A DNA stretch of 64,000 nt from Vespa crabro. Taxonomy: Eukaryota; Arthropoda; Insecta; Hymenoptera; Vespidae. This document shows, piece by piece, positions 12,969-24,515 of the stretch. Location of the stretch: the NCBI RefSeq assembly GCF_910589235.1, contig NC_060961.1:682501-746500 (forward strand). The letters are read 5' to 3'. The position numbers were made by a program, and so were the translations under genes. Every line of letters starts with the position of its first letter. Position 1 is the stretch's first letter. Below the pieces are notes generated by a model that worked only from the letters and a program-made list of their open reading frames with translations, was not told the DNA's origin and searched no databases.

Positions 12969-12995
<27 letters not shown>
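12969..12995. repeat. (GA)n microsatellite
   Basis: About 13 GA units. Further GA runs follow at 13086-13109 and 13446-13472. Confidence 0.95.
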
Positions 12996-13438
12996 AGGAT
13001 TTTCTATTCAATTCCCTTCGATACTCCATGAAAGTAGCTTACCTACGTGCAACGCAGCGGGTTGTTAAAGAAGAGCAGAAAGAAAAAGAGAGAGAGAGAG
13101 AGAGAGAGAAAACGTGTCTAATACATTTTGCGAAGATGTTTGAATTTGGACACTACCCTATGGAAGTACAATCGTAGAAGTAGAGTAGATACGTATCTAT
13201 ATAATCATGAGACCACGGTCGAGTCATACGAGAGAACGTACTTTGGCCTATTCACATTGGATTCTCCTACTTGCCTGCCTGCCTGCCTACCTTTTACCGC
13301 GTTTCTCTGTATAAGTGTAAAGCGAAAAGGAGGTGGAGCTGTTCACGTTGGATTCTACCACTGTCTCAAAGAGAAAGAGAGAAACAGAGAGACGTGACTG
13401 GATGAGGAAGTACCAGTAGTGAGCAAAGCAGAGCAAGA

Positions 13439-13473
<35 letters not shown>

Positions 13474-13520
13474 ATGAGAAAGGAAGCTCGGGAAGATGAG
13501 GGGGTTTGGATCGATCCGAG

Positions 13521-13601
13521 CTACCACCACCAGTACCACTACTACCACCGCCTCCACCGCCACCACCATCATCACCACCACCACCACCACCACCACCACC
13601 G
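13521..13601. repeat. (CAC)n / (ACC)n trinucleotide repeat
   Basis: Imperfect then near-perfect CAC units. Translations give His, Pro or Thr runs on one strand and Val or Gly runs on the other, and no splice or start signal picks out a frame. I treat it as a microsatellite. Confidence 0.9.
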
Positions 13602-13649
13602 GCAACCTCGTCGTCCGGGTCTTGCCAACTCCATATACTGTATCTCCCT

Positions 13650-13703
13650 TTCTCTATCTCTCTCTCTCTCTTTTTCTCTCTCGCTCTCTCTCTCTCTCTC
13701 TCG
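13650..13703. repeat. Interrupted (TC)n tract
   Basis: TC units broken by tttt and tcgc. A second TC run lies at 13942-13969. Confidence 0.9.
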
Positions 13704-13933
13704 AACCAAAAGAGAACGAATATTCCATGTGCGTAGCCGTCCCTGTGCCGGAACACATTACGAAATATCCTAGTCAGAGCTCAAGCGTGAATTTTCGAGC
13801 GAGCAATCTCTTTTTTCGAAATTATCGATTACTCGAACCCCTTGTCCTTGTTCGGCTACATGAACGAATTTCTAACGATGAAAATAAAATCGAACGATCT
13901 ACCTTCCTTTTTTCTATTTTTTTCTTCTTATTG

Positions 13934-13969
<36 letters not shown>

Positions 13970-14669
13970 TCATTTTTTCTTCTTTTTATTAAACTCGATA
14001 CTTCGAATTTCTCCTTGGAAACAATGCAGCCTTATTTGCATGTCGCCTAACGTTTGCTACTTGTTCTATTTAGTTAACGTTTAGATACTATTTCGTAATG
14101 GGGAATACCTATAACGGAATATTCGTATAAAGTGAAAACGTATGATATATGATGTTCCATCGTTAATAAGACAATTGTATCTTGTATCTAGGACAGGCTC
14201 GATATTGAAACTCGTAGACAATGGAGCACGTATAAACGCAAACATGATTGCTTAGATCTATCTATAATAATATCCAAGTCAGTTTAATGAGTTTAACGCT
14301 CTTGTTCTCTCATCTCTCATGTGTTGCGACAGATGGCAAGATCATAGCGAAAATACCTATTTGATAATAGGATAAACAGGATGAAAGGAGACGCGACTAG
14401 AAAATCCATAATTGAAATCATTGTCAATTATTGTAACGAGGATCGATTTCTCGTCGTCGATTTATCGAACGATTCGACTAATGCCGTATAATTAATTAAG
14501 TTTAAAAGTAGCTTTACGATTATCACACGTAAATGAAAGGAAAATTGCGTTTTGAGGGATTGCCAAATGTACGAGAACTCTTAACAAGTTGCAACGCCTT
14601 ACCGTCATAGTTGCGATTAATCATGCTACTTCTCAAAGAGGCCACGAAATTAAATCCATTCTGTGCGTG

Positions 14670-14704
14670 ATATATATATATATATATATATACATATATA
14701 TATG
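14670..14704. repeat. (TA)n microsatellite
   Basis: About 17 TA units with one interruption (tacata). Confidence 0.95.
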
Positions 14705-15052
14705 TACGTATATATTCTTCCTCTATGCTATAGAAAAAAGCAAAATAAAAGAGAGAAAGAGAGAGAGAAAATGAAAGAGAACCTTCTCTTTTACGTCCTT
14801 TCATGTTTATTTACAAAAAAATAAATTAGCATGACCCGTAAGAGCCAATTGACCGAGTTATTTTGGCTTAAACTCAATGATCATTTTTTTCTTTTTCTTC
14901 CTTTCTCAAAATTAGCTAATAGCACGATACAATGCTGCGTACTACGACGTTTCATCTAAGCCTTATAAATTCTTTTTATCTTAACATTCAAGATTTTTCT
15001 CTTGCGACTTTTTCCAATTCAGTTAACTTTCAAACAAAATTACGTTATATCG

Positions 15053-15054
<2 letters not shown>

Positions 15055-15107
<53 letters not shown>
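15055..15107. repeat. Long (TA)n microsatellite
   Basis: About 26 uninterrupted AT units, one of the longest perfect AT runs in the window. Confidence 0.95.
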
Positions 15108-15110
<3 letters not shown>

Positions 15111-15346
15111 GTATGGGAACGCAACCCCTCGTCCGACGATATTATTTATTATCTATAAGACAAACGCAAGTTCGGTCGAACGACCAGCCTCGTAACTTTG
15201 TCAAATTTATCGAGTTCTTCGATGGCTAGGTTTGTAATATCGATGTTTAATAAAGAAATTTTCAACGAGCCGTAACTCGTTAATGGACGAAAATAACGGA
15301 GGAGCTTGTTTTTCTACTCTCTGTTCGATATATCGAGCCGAAACGC

Positions 15347-15405
15347 GATAGATAGATAAATAGATAGATAGAAAGAGAGAGCGAGAGAGAGAGAGAGAGA
15401 GAGAG
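15347..15405. repeat. Compound (GATA)n-(GA)n microsatellite
   Basis: GATA units with one variant, merging into a GA run. Confidence 0.9.
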
Positions 15406-17007
15406 CAACAGGTTTCCTTTCCTCGTTTCATGATATAACGTGTACTCGCTGGAGGAGCTAGCGATTCTATTTGACTTTACGGCAGAGGACCGACATTTCA
15501 TTGACTTTAAAGCGATTCGTCAGTTTATTACTCAGGATTTTATTGCCTCGACCACCGACCAACACTCAACCTGAATCGTAATAATCGATACAATTTCGAA
15601 AATATTATTATACGTATTTAGTTTTTTTTTTCTTCTTCTTTCTTACATTCTTCAAATTCAATCTTTGTCGCTCCATCGACGATCTCTCTGTACGAATCTT
15701 TTTTTTAACCCTAATAGTAGTAATAGTTTAAAAAACTATTTAAACGATCGAATATAATTCACAGATATAATTTACTAATTGTAAATAATTGAAACTAGGA
15801 TTAATCTGTACGAATTCAAAAGATGAATATTTAACATAAATTTAATTTATTATATGCTGAATAATTGGTAAACTTCCTTTTCTTGTCTATGTTGTCGTTC
15901 TTGATTTTAAGCTTGACTTTAAACACTACCTTCTCGTTTCCCTATTTCAATTCGAGTATGTTCCGTACACGTTAGAAGAAATATCGAAAGAGTGTCACTT
16001 GAGAATTATTGTATCCGATCAAGGCAAATGGAGTCTCCGTTGATGCGAAGGTAATTGATTAGTCGACAACTTTGATACTTTCATGATCAAACGTATTTCC
16101 TTTACCTCTCTCTACATCTTTCTCTCTCTCTCTCTCTTTCGCTTTCAACCATGCAAGAAACTTTTAGAAATTAATAGAATGACGATGAAAGGGAACGATG
16201 AATCGGTTTAGGTTTCGGATACAGTTCGTTATTTGGAAATTCATTTCTAGCGTTTTGTTTGTTACCGTTAGTACGTGACTGAAAAGGATAAAGAGATCCT
16301 ATAGAGGGAGGATGGAAAATCCTTCATAGACTCCGTCACAATGTGTATTGTGTTGGTCGAATGCTAGCCACAGTTCGTACGAAAAGGAAGTCAAACAATG
16401 GAGACGAGCTTTACCCAAAATCAAGAACGTTTTCCTTAAAGAGAAAGAAAATCAAAGTGATCTTCACATAATTGTTTCTCTTTATCGAATTTATCAAATG
16501 TTTGAGTAATTTCATTTAAATGGATAGGAACGACAAGGAAAGAAAAAAATATTATCCAAGAGCATCTCGACCTTGATAAATACGAGCTGATAAAATCAAT
16601 TGGGTCGAATGATTCGTCTTTATTTCCAAGGAAATTTCCAAAAACAAATGAATATGGACGAACGACAAAAACGCCGCGTCCTCGAGGGATATATATGTAT
16701 GTATGCACGTATGTATGTTCTCGACCGTTCCATAGAAACATGGCAAATCTTGTGGAAAATTAAGTACGAATGTAACAAGATGAAAACACTCGGTCGTGCT
16801 ATGGCGCTATTGCAAGAAATCGAGAGAAGTTATGCGAATAGTTTGACATAGTTCGTTCGAAATTGACGTTGTCGTTGCTCGAGATAGCGGGATAAATTGG
16901 TTCTGTCATAATAGCCTCATTTTCAAAAGGGTCAGCCAAATTCAGGAAGGCTAGAAGATGGAAATTGTCACGCATTATTATCATCGGTATATTCTCATAT
17001 TGCAAGT

Positions 17008-17008
<1 letters not shown>

Positions 17009-17073
<65 letters not shown>

Positions 17074-17077
17074 TCTT
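17009..17077. repeat. Long (TC)n microsatellite
   Basis: About 30 perfect CT units followed by a short interrupted tail. It is among the longest in the window. Confidence 0.95.
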
Positions 17078-19239
17078 TGTAATGTCATGTATAAATTGGC
17101 TCGTTATTACAAATATAACAATATAACGAATTTCCCCGAAAGCTTTCTACGTGCTGCCATCCACAGACAAGAGATATACACATACATAGCAAATACCCAC
17201 CTACGCGATACGAATAACAATGTGAACGTATATTTTCATCGATTTCATCTAACAAACGATCAATCATTATTAATTTCTACCCTCAGAGAATCCGAACAGA
17301 CGGCAATCGACGTTTACGATTGCTAAACTAATCGGCAATACTAAGAAAAATTGACATCGATTTATTTAATAACATTAAATCGAAATATCGATATTTTACG
17401 TATTCCCTCTTGATTTCCATTTATTTTTCATACAAAATAATATCTATAATTTCCAATTGCAAACAAAATTATCTCGAATAATTGGCCATCTAGAGGAGCT
17501 AATTCGTATTTACGTCTTCGCGGGTTATTTCGAATAAAACTTTAGCTTAGCCTCGTATAAATTATTCACCGAGTGTTAGAAACTCGAGTACATGTAGTCA
17601 TTCGATAATATGCAAATTAATGTTTATGCCACGCGTTGACGATATAATCTTATCTTTCTTTGTTACTAACGAATAATCGATAAAGAACGAAATAAAAAGA
17701 AAAAAAGAAAAGAGAAGAAAAGGAAAAAAAATTCCAACAATTTTGTAAAATTCGTTTTTTATAGAAATATATATTGTCTATATGTAAATTTAATAATGCG
17801 TATTTTTATAAAAGTAAAATATATTCTTTAAGAGCGTCAAAAGATCGTCGAGATAAAGAATGAAAATATACATAGGTGATAAAGGCTAATGTATGTACGA
17901 AAGAATTGGCTGGCGTTGACAGTACCAAAACGTGTTTGCTCGCTAACGCAAACACCCCATGTGCTCTTGTCGAGAACGAGCTCGAAGGTAAAGCGTAAAA
18001 GCTAAACACACGGAGTTACCTTAAAGTGCTCCTCGTTGATAAGAGTCTCACGTACCCGTTACTTATTTTGTTTCATCACAACCATTTTTTTTCTTTTTAT
18101 GATTTCATTCATAACGATAACGCGAAAGAACATCGAAAGATTCCACTTTCGAATCTTTCCATTTCTTCTGCAGGTATATTAATGATTCATAAAATAGTAC
18201 GAGTTTAAAACAAAATGTATTTGACGAGCACTCGGGTACTAGGATATCTCTAGAAATTGCATTTCCTGTTGGCCGAACTAATACAACGAAACCAAATCCA
18301 GATCGCGTTTGCTTTTAATATTCGCGAGAACGTGAGCTTGTAACGAGATTAGTCTTGTAAAATAGGATTTATCTTAGGTATAAGGGATACCATTTGAAAT
18401 GGGCAACAGGTATTCTAGGAAACGTGCATCATAGTGGTAAATTCACCGGTGTATCTCAGTAAAATGCGTTCGATTGTAATTAAAATCGTAATTACTACGT
18501 TGCAAGCAATAACCGCGGAACAATACGATTTCAAATTTAATACTTGAACTTGACCTTAAACGAGCCACTTAATCATTTACATTCTTTCCATTTCGAACGA
18601 TATTTACTATGCAGGAGCAATAGGAAAGATTTACCTATTTACTACGAGTTGAATTTTTCACTTCAACCAAGAACATTGCATTCAATTTTAAAAGAATCTT
18701 CGTCCAGTACTAAGCCATCGGATTGTATTTCTACAAGGCTGTCCATTTATACGAACGAAGTTTGTATGCGTATGTACGTACGGTGAAACGAACAGTCTCC
18801 GTCAAGTTTAGTTTGCTTTTAAAAATAACGAAAGCTTTCTTCGGATTCGGTTTGTTGATTCATCTATTTTTTCTCGTTCATCGTTAAAATGTATAAGCTT
18901 TTTTTCCTCCACCGATCCCCATATTATTTTTGCTCCTTTTTATTCCTTCTTTTTTTGGTATTTTTTTTTACGTCGATCCATACAGCAGAGGGCAAAGGCT
19001 AAACGATATTTTCAGATCGCCGAGAAGATATTAACATCAAACACGATCGCGATGAGATAACGATTAAAACCATGTGAGTGAGAGTGAACCAAAAATAGAA
19101 TCGATTGGAGGTGCGTGAAATTGTATGAAGGGGAGTGGAGCAACACACATCGTCGATGACATTATGAGAGCTTTCACGCAAACCTTCTGGCATCGGTGTT
19201 GTACGGACGTAATTAAGCTTGAAACCAACGGATTTTATC

Positions 19240-19272
19240 TATAAAAACGCGCAAAGAACCTCGTGAGTTTCA
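19240..19272 (+). promoter_or_regulatory. Candidate TATA-initiator core promoter
   Basis: TATAAAAA at 19240-19247 is followed by an initiator-like tttCActc whose A at 19272 lies 32 bases downstream of the first T. That is within a base or two of the usual TATA-to-start spacing. A short exon ending in a consensus donor follows directly. TATA-like words are common in AT-rich DNA, so the spacing and the donor carry most of the weight. Confidence 0.4.
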
Positions 19273-19391
19273 CTCTTTACAAAGACCGTGAAGCGCAACG
19301 AGGCAAAGAAGGAGAAGATGACGGAGAAGGCAGTAAATTACATGGACAGACGTAAAGGGTTGGTTGCTCTCTGAAAAGCATTTTGCTGAAG
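19272..19391 (+). other. Candidate plus-strand first exon, mostly untranslated
   Basis: From the predicted start at 19272 the sequence is GC-richer than its surroundings and ends at CTGAAG|gtaagtt, a near-perfect 5' splice site. It contains one short frame, ATG at 19318 to TGA at 19372-19374 (18 codons, MTEKAVNYMDRRKGLVAL), that closes 17 nt before the donor. The exon would therefore be a 5' leader with a small upstream frame. Its downstream partner is unknown; the segment at 32982-33130 is one possibility. Confidence 0.3.
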
Positions 19392-20055
19392 GTAAGTTAA
19401 AACTTAGCACGATCTTCTATCGTAGGAGACATCCAATTTTTTTCCTTTGCCATTCCTTTTCAAAATCCTACACATTTTCCTCCCATTCAAGAGAAAAAAA
19501 GAAAAAAAAAAATGGAAGAAGAAGAAAAAATAGAATAAAAGAGGAACGAATAAATGTACGAAGAGTAATTAACGTTGTGATGTCTTTTGATGAAGGAACG
19601 ACATTATTATACGGTAAAAGTCGTTTCTATCTTTTAAAGGATTCGATAAAAATCAAAGAGCTTTTTCGATGGATATATCTTTCAAAAGGAATAAGAGTAT
19701 ATCCGAAGTTTTAGGTTAAAATCTTTTACCGGTTCAAGGACGATCCGATTATTTTCCCGAGGACCTACTATCCTTATCTCTTCGTTCACAGGGTACTTTA
19801 GATGTTAGCCGTAGAAGTATACGAGTCATCTTTCTTACTTTAATCGCACGAATTACGTTTGTCCAACTATAGAACGAGTAGATTAGTCGTTCGGCCTAAT
19901 GATACCGAACCTACATAGTTACATACATATTTATGTTTCATTCGACTTGCGATACTGCCTACAAGTGTGTGTGGATAGAACAAGCGCCGCTTTGCCGTCC
20001 TTTTCAGGCTTCTCTATGCATGAATATTCAAGTCTACGTTATTCGTATAACCGAT

Positions 20056-20071
20056 AACGACAACGACAACA

Positions 20072-20110
<39 letters not shown>
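20056..20110. repeat. (GAC)n trinucleotide repeat
   Basis: About 18 units, imperfect at the left end. It would read as poly-Asp in one plus frame, but no start, acceptor or conserved flanking protein supports coding. Confidence 0.9.
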
Positions 20111-20526
20111 TTGATGCAATGCAACGACGGTACCGGCCTTTTACGATCTTTATCCGACTGCCATTTGCCAACGGCACTTTAATCCGCACACATACGTCTG
20201 ACTACGTTTTTTCGCTTTCTCATATTCCCCGATCTAAAAGCTTTGTCGTTAGTGACATTGTCATGGTGAAACTTGCGTTAGAAAATGTTCTATTTCAACT
20301 GATTTTTCTCTGTACGTATATGCATACGTATAATTACTTCAGACACAGAATGTCAAGCGAAAAAAAATTTATTTCACTTTTCAAATGTCGCTCGAATCCC
20401 CATATAAATTTTCTGTTTTTTTTTTTTTTTTTTTTTTTCTTTCGATACAAGAAATAATTCAACGCGTACACATTCTGTACAATAATTTGAACTATCAAAA
20501 GTAACTTATCTCCGTTGTTCGATCGT

Positions 20527-20531
<5 letters not shown>

Positions 20532-20565
<34 letters not shown>
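20532..20565. repeat. (GA)n microsatellite
   Basis: About 16 GA units. Confidence 0.95.
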
Positions 20566-20568
<3 letters not shown>

Positions 20569-21350
20569 TTTACCTGGTTTTAAAAAATTGCAATGGTGTT
20601 TGTTAACTTCTTAAAGATACTACAGTAACTTGGAACGGTCGATTAGCTCATCGATCATATCCCGCACGACTGCACGCTTGTTTCTCTACTCGCCTGTCTG
20701 CCTCTACCCCATCCGCCATCTTGTCGTATAACTGTCGCCTCCAAAGATATTTTCCACGTGCATCGACGGTTTATTGATTTTCGTGAAGCAACTTCCGCAG
20801 ACGCAAGCCTTCCATTTGCTGTGTTACTCGCAAAGCTCCCTTTATTACATTTTACGTACACACTTTTCTACGATAACTTTTCAACGAACCATCTACTTAC
20901 TTCTACTACTTCTCTCAGTCTTGTTCGTTCAAGACTCACCTAAACATTTTATCAGTCAGAGTGAGATTGTTCCGACAACTTTACCGAAAATAGTCGCGAG
21001 CTAAGACGAGTAAATTCAATTCGAAACTTCATCGATCGAATTGTCAACTTTATCGGCGCGTTTCAAATTATTTTTTTCGATACTTTAAGGGGAGAAAACA
21101 AAAAGAAAAAAAAAAAAAAAAAAAAGAAAAGAAAAAGGACCGATCGTCTTTTCCTTAGAGCGAACAAATTTCTTCTTCTTCTTTTTTCTCTCTTTCTTTT
21201 TTTTTTTTTTTTCTCTTTTACATTGACGAATAAATAAAAAGTAAAATCAACAGAACTCCTACTTGAGATCGATACAACAGTGTGGGGGGTGAAAAAGTTC
21301 TGTAGAGCTTTAACGACTTAAGTTCGCATTGGCAAGAGTGGTCGGAAGGT

Positions 21351-21376
21351 GGGCACGGGGGGAAGGGGGGGGAGGG
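21351..21376 (+). other. G-quadruplex motif, plus strand
   Basis: Four G-runs of 3, 6, 8 and 3 bases are separated by loops of 3, 2 and 1 bases. This is a tight canonical G4 pattern in otherwise AT-rich sequence. Confidence 0.8.
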
Positions 21377-21808
21377 TATTAACGTTTGCCAAGTACTTAT
21401 TGGATGCCCATTCACGAAAGAAATAGAATTTTAAACGAAGCAGATTCAAGTATAATACCTTGCGATTATATCGAGATAAATTCGTTACCGAAACTTTTGG
21501 ATTCTTGAATTCATCTCCAGTTAAATTAATAACGAAATTGACTTTAATCGATTAATAAAGCAAAATAATTATACAAAGGATTTTTTGTTATAATCGATGA
21601 GCGTTACCACCGTCGAAATAGAATATCACGTATAAATCAAGAGGAAGGATCATGAAACATTAAGAAAGGAGTATCGGTAATGTCAAAAGGTTTCTCCCAC
21701 GATTATCATCTTTTTTGGAGGGTGGAAGCCCTAGGGAGAATCGATTTCTCGATAGGACGGATATAAGAAAACGGTGCGAACATGGCTGCGGTTACGAACG
21801 AAGGGTGG

Positions 21809-21835
21809 CCCCAACCCCCTCCCCCTCCCTACCCC
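21809..21835 (-). other. G-quadruplex motif, minus strand (C-runs on plus)
   Basis: Five C-runs of 4, 5, 5, 3 and 4 bases with loops of 2, 1, 1 and 2 bases. On the minus strand this is a canonical G4, and on the plus strand a possible i-motif. Confidence 0.8.
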
Positions 21836-23242
21836 GTATATTTTGTCCTCTGGCACGTTCAACGAGGAAAAAAGTGACCTCGGATGTAATATAGGCGTGT
21901 TCGGTTGATAGATTTTTATCGAAAAAAATCAAGAGCAAAATATCCTTCCACTATCTCTCTCCCTGATTCTTTTAAATACAATTTCACATAGTATATGAAC
22001 ATTCTGTCCCATCAATTCGAATAAAACTGATAAAGTAAACAGGATCAACGATCGATGGTTCACAGTTCTGAGCATTCCGACGGATCGGCTTAAAGTCGAT
22101 CCATCCGACAAGTTCGCTAAAAAAAAGTCCAATGAAACCGCACCGTCGCTCGATAAAACTATCGATTACGTTCAAAGCTGGCTTTGTTTTCAGACCCGAG
22201 TTTATCAGCTAGCAAACGTTCTCTGTGAAAACGGATATGGATACTCGCGAGTGGCTATCTATATTTATTTTAGAGAATATCGACGACTTTATCTTTTTTT
22301 CCTTCTTGTTCTTTTCTTTTTTTTTTTTTTTGTTTTTTGGTTTTTCCTTTTTTTTGTTCGTCTTTCTCTTTCGAAGCTAACCGAGCGCCGGATATCCTAC
22401 AATGCTACTCTACCCAACGAACAAATGGAACAATAGACAATAAGAGAAGAAAATGAAAACGTAGGCAACAACACATTCCATTGTATTGTGAAAAGCATCG
22501 TTGCGTTTCTCGTGAGTCGCGTTGCTGCGATTTTCCTCGGGACGACGCGACACTTCTGACCCACCTGTTACTATCAAGCCCCCTCCCATCCCCACGTTTG
22601 CCCATCCTACTCCCTTACTCTCTCTCTCTTTCTCACTCTCCTCCTCTTGCTAACACCTGAATAAGAGCCGCAGAAAAACTCCATCTTCGTTCGTCGTTGT
22701 CTTTCTTGATTCGACGTATTTCTATTCTGACCTTTGTGATGTAAAAAAAAAAAAAAGAAAAAAAAGAAAATTTTCGTGAGAACTCGTCGTTTACGACGAT
22801 CTAAAAATCCTATCGTCCTCTTACTTTATTCACCCTCCCATTAATTATACCAACCAATTCCCTTCCCACTTATGTGCCTTCGAAAAGTCGAGATTCCATT
22901 CGTAGTCCAAACTAGTCCTCCTTTCGTCGTAATACTTCGATTAAGATCGAAGAAAAACATGGGGACAAATTTTCGTGCCTTTCGGACTCGTACGCTTACG
23001 TGACGCTTTCGATACGAGAAATCTTTAACGAAAGGGAAAAAACGTATATTGCGATCGTTATCACCGAATCATCCATCCTCGGTGATCGACATTTAACTTT
23101 TTATTGAGTTTGTTCGAAACGTTTGTAAGATTTATTCGTTGACATTTACGAGATTCCAAGCACGACTTAAAAAGTGTATTCTTCCGTATCTTTATTATTA
23201 AAAGAGAATTATCTACGACTTTATACAACGTCTTATAAATAA

Positions 23243-23273
<31 letters not shown>

Positions 23274-24011
23274 TAACAAGCATCGATTTTTCTCCCATCA
23301 ACTAATTTAGCCAATTTATGAACTTTTGTGATGGCGGAGTCCATTATGAAACACTGGGAAGGACGATGGTCCGTACGATCTCGATGAAATTTGTTCATTT
23401 TCATTTTCCTTTTATAAAAACAAATCGAATCGGTCTCTCGCAAATATAATGCAAATATTTTTGACTTTTACCTAGCATCGTCCCATTTTCCCTTTCAAAG
23501 TTACTATTTCAAAAGCAATAGTAGGTATATATCGACCGTACAAAGCTGAGTGAGAAACTTCAAACATTTCTTTTCAGATTTGACGTGCATATCGAGAAAA
23601 TAATATAATCGACAAGATGAAGTCGAAATTTTCATAAGTATAGAAAAATATAATTCTCCACCTATAGGTACAATTTGTCGTATTTACTTTACCTATGGCG
23701 AAATCCTCCTCCGACAACGAATGTAAAAGGAGTTCGTAACCGACTGTGTGCGATACACAGGTGGTTCGAGTTCTCTTTGACTTTTAATCACGAGACACTC
23801 ACTATACAGGTTGAATCACTTAATTGTGTTACAAGGAATATCTGTAGCAGTCATTTGTATACCGTAACACAGTCAATGACCTATTGAAATAAGAAATGAA
23901 CTAAAAAATGACGTAGAAAAAGAAAGAAAAAAAGAAAAAGAAAAAGAAAAAAATTTTCTCAATATTTTAACATGTTAAAAATTCGTATGTAACGAGTTAA
24001 GTGACTCATCC

Positions 24012-24022
24012 TATATACTATA

Positions 24023-24064
<42 letters not shown>
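24012..24064. repeat. (TA)n microsatellite, interrupted
   Basis: TA units with two interruptions near the left end. Confidence 0.95.
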
Positions 24065-24066
<2 letters not shown>

Positions 24067-24187
24067 TATATAAATATATATGTACGTATACAAATGAAAA
24101 TCACATCGACGAAGAGAGGTAGAGGATGGGATTAGAAAAAGTGAGGAAAAAAATATTGATGGTAAATGATCAAAGGAAAAAAGAGGT

Positions 24188-24264
24188 AGAGTGAGTGAGA
24201 GAAAGAGAGAGAGAGAGAGAGAGGAGGAGGAAGAGAAAGAGAGAGAGAGAGAAAGAGAGAGAGA
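24188..24264. repeat. Compound (GA)n / GAGGA tract
   Basis: GA runs separated by gaggaggaagag. It lies 160-230 bp downstream of the predicted minus-strand start at 24420, so a transcript from there would carry a TC-rich leader. Confidence 0.9.
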
Positions 24265-24387
24265 AGGGAGGGAAAAGGAGAAAAGACGTCCTGTTGCGCT
24301 TCGATAACGCAACGCTTTCTCAGAGTTCGAACTGAGAGAAGGCGAGACACGCCTGAGCCCGGCACCAGCCCAGCACCGTCTGCCGTT

Positions 24388-24422
24388 GCGTCTGACCGTA
24401 CCGGAGTCGCATCACTGACTGA
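24388..24422 (-). promoter_or_regulatory. Core promoter with initiator and DPE
   Basis: On the minus strand TTTCAGTCAG gives the arthropod initiator TCAGT with A+1 at 24420. AGACGC occupies +28 to +33 (24393-24388), and its first five bases fit the downstream promoter element consensus RGWYV. The base at +24 is G, a preference known for DPE promoters. The element sits in a GC-rich island. (GA)n lies at about -51 to -93 and a CG-alternating tract at about -121, an arrangement seen at GAGA-type developmental promoters. It faces the Syt7-like exons to the left, so it may be one of their promoters. No coding exon could be tied to it directly. Confidence 0.55.
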
Positions 24423-24467
24423 AACTCGCTCGCTTTCTCTCACCTTCTCGCTCGTACTCTCTTTTAA

Positions 24468-24470
<3 letters not shown>

Positions 24471-24513
<43 letters not shown>
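24471..24513. repeat. (TC)n microsatellite, (GA)n on the promoter strand
   Basis: About 21 units placed 51-93 bp upstream of the predicted minus-strand start. It is a possible GAGA-factor-type binding tract. Confidence 0.95.

Positions 24514-24515
<2 letters not shown>

Larger units (their letters stand above)
9005..19239. other. Non-coding stretch, probably intronic
   Basis: About 10 kb in which I find no supported exon. It includes a pentanucleotide repeat (9783-9816), an alternating purine-pyrimidine palindrome (10302-10326), a CAC repeat (13521-13601) and several GA, TC and TA microsatellites. Between repeats the sequence is ordinary AT-rich DNA with CpGs. Many GTAAGT-like words occur without an adjoining convincing coding frame. 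Confidence 0.5.
19392..24289. other. Non-coding stretch with repeats and G-quadruplex motifs
   Basis: No supported exon. It contains the (GAC)n run (20056-20110), a GA run (20532-20565), two opposite G-quadruplex motifs (21351-21376 and 21809-21835) and TA runs at 23242-23273 and 24012-24064. Confidence 0.5.

Noticed and set aside
13355..13756. Minus and plus open frames of 80-180 codons with Gly, Val, Pro or His runs
   Set aside because: They are translations of the CAC and TC/GA arrays in several frames at once, without splice or start support.
20655..20861. GC-richer segment with a CCGCCATCTTG (YY1/Pho-like) word and a minus frame
   Set aside because: A single short motif, and the frame has no domain or usable donor.
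23690..23800. Minus open segment ending in CATAG|gtaaag, also phase 2
   Set aside because: It has neither an ATG nor a pyrimidine-rich acceptor, and the donor is weaker.
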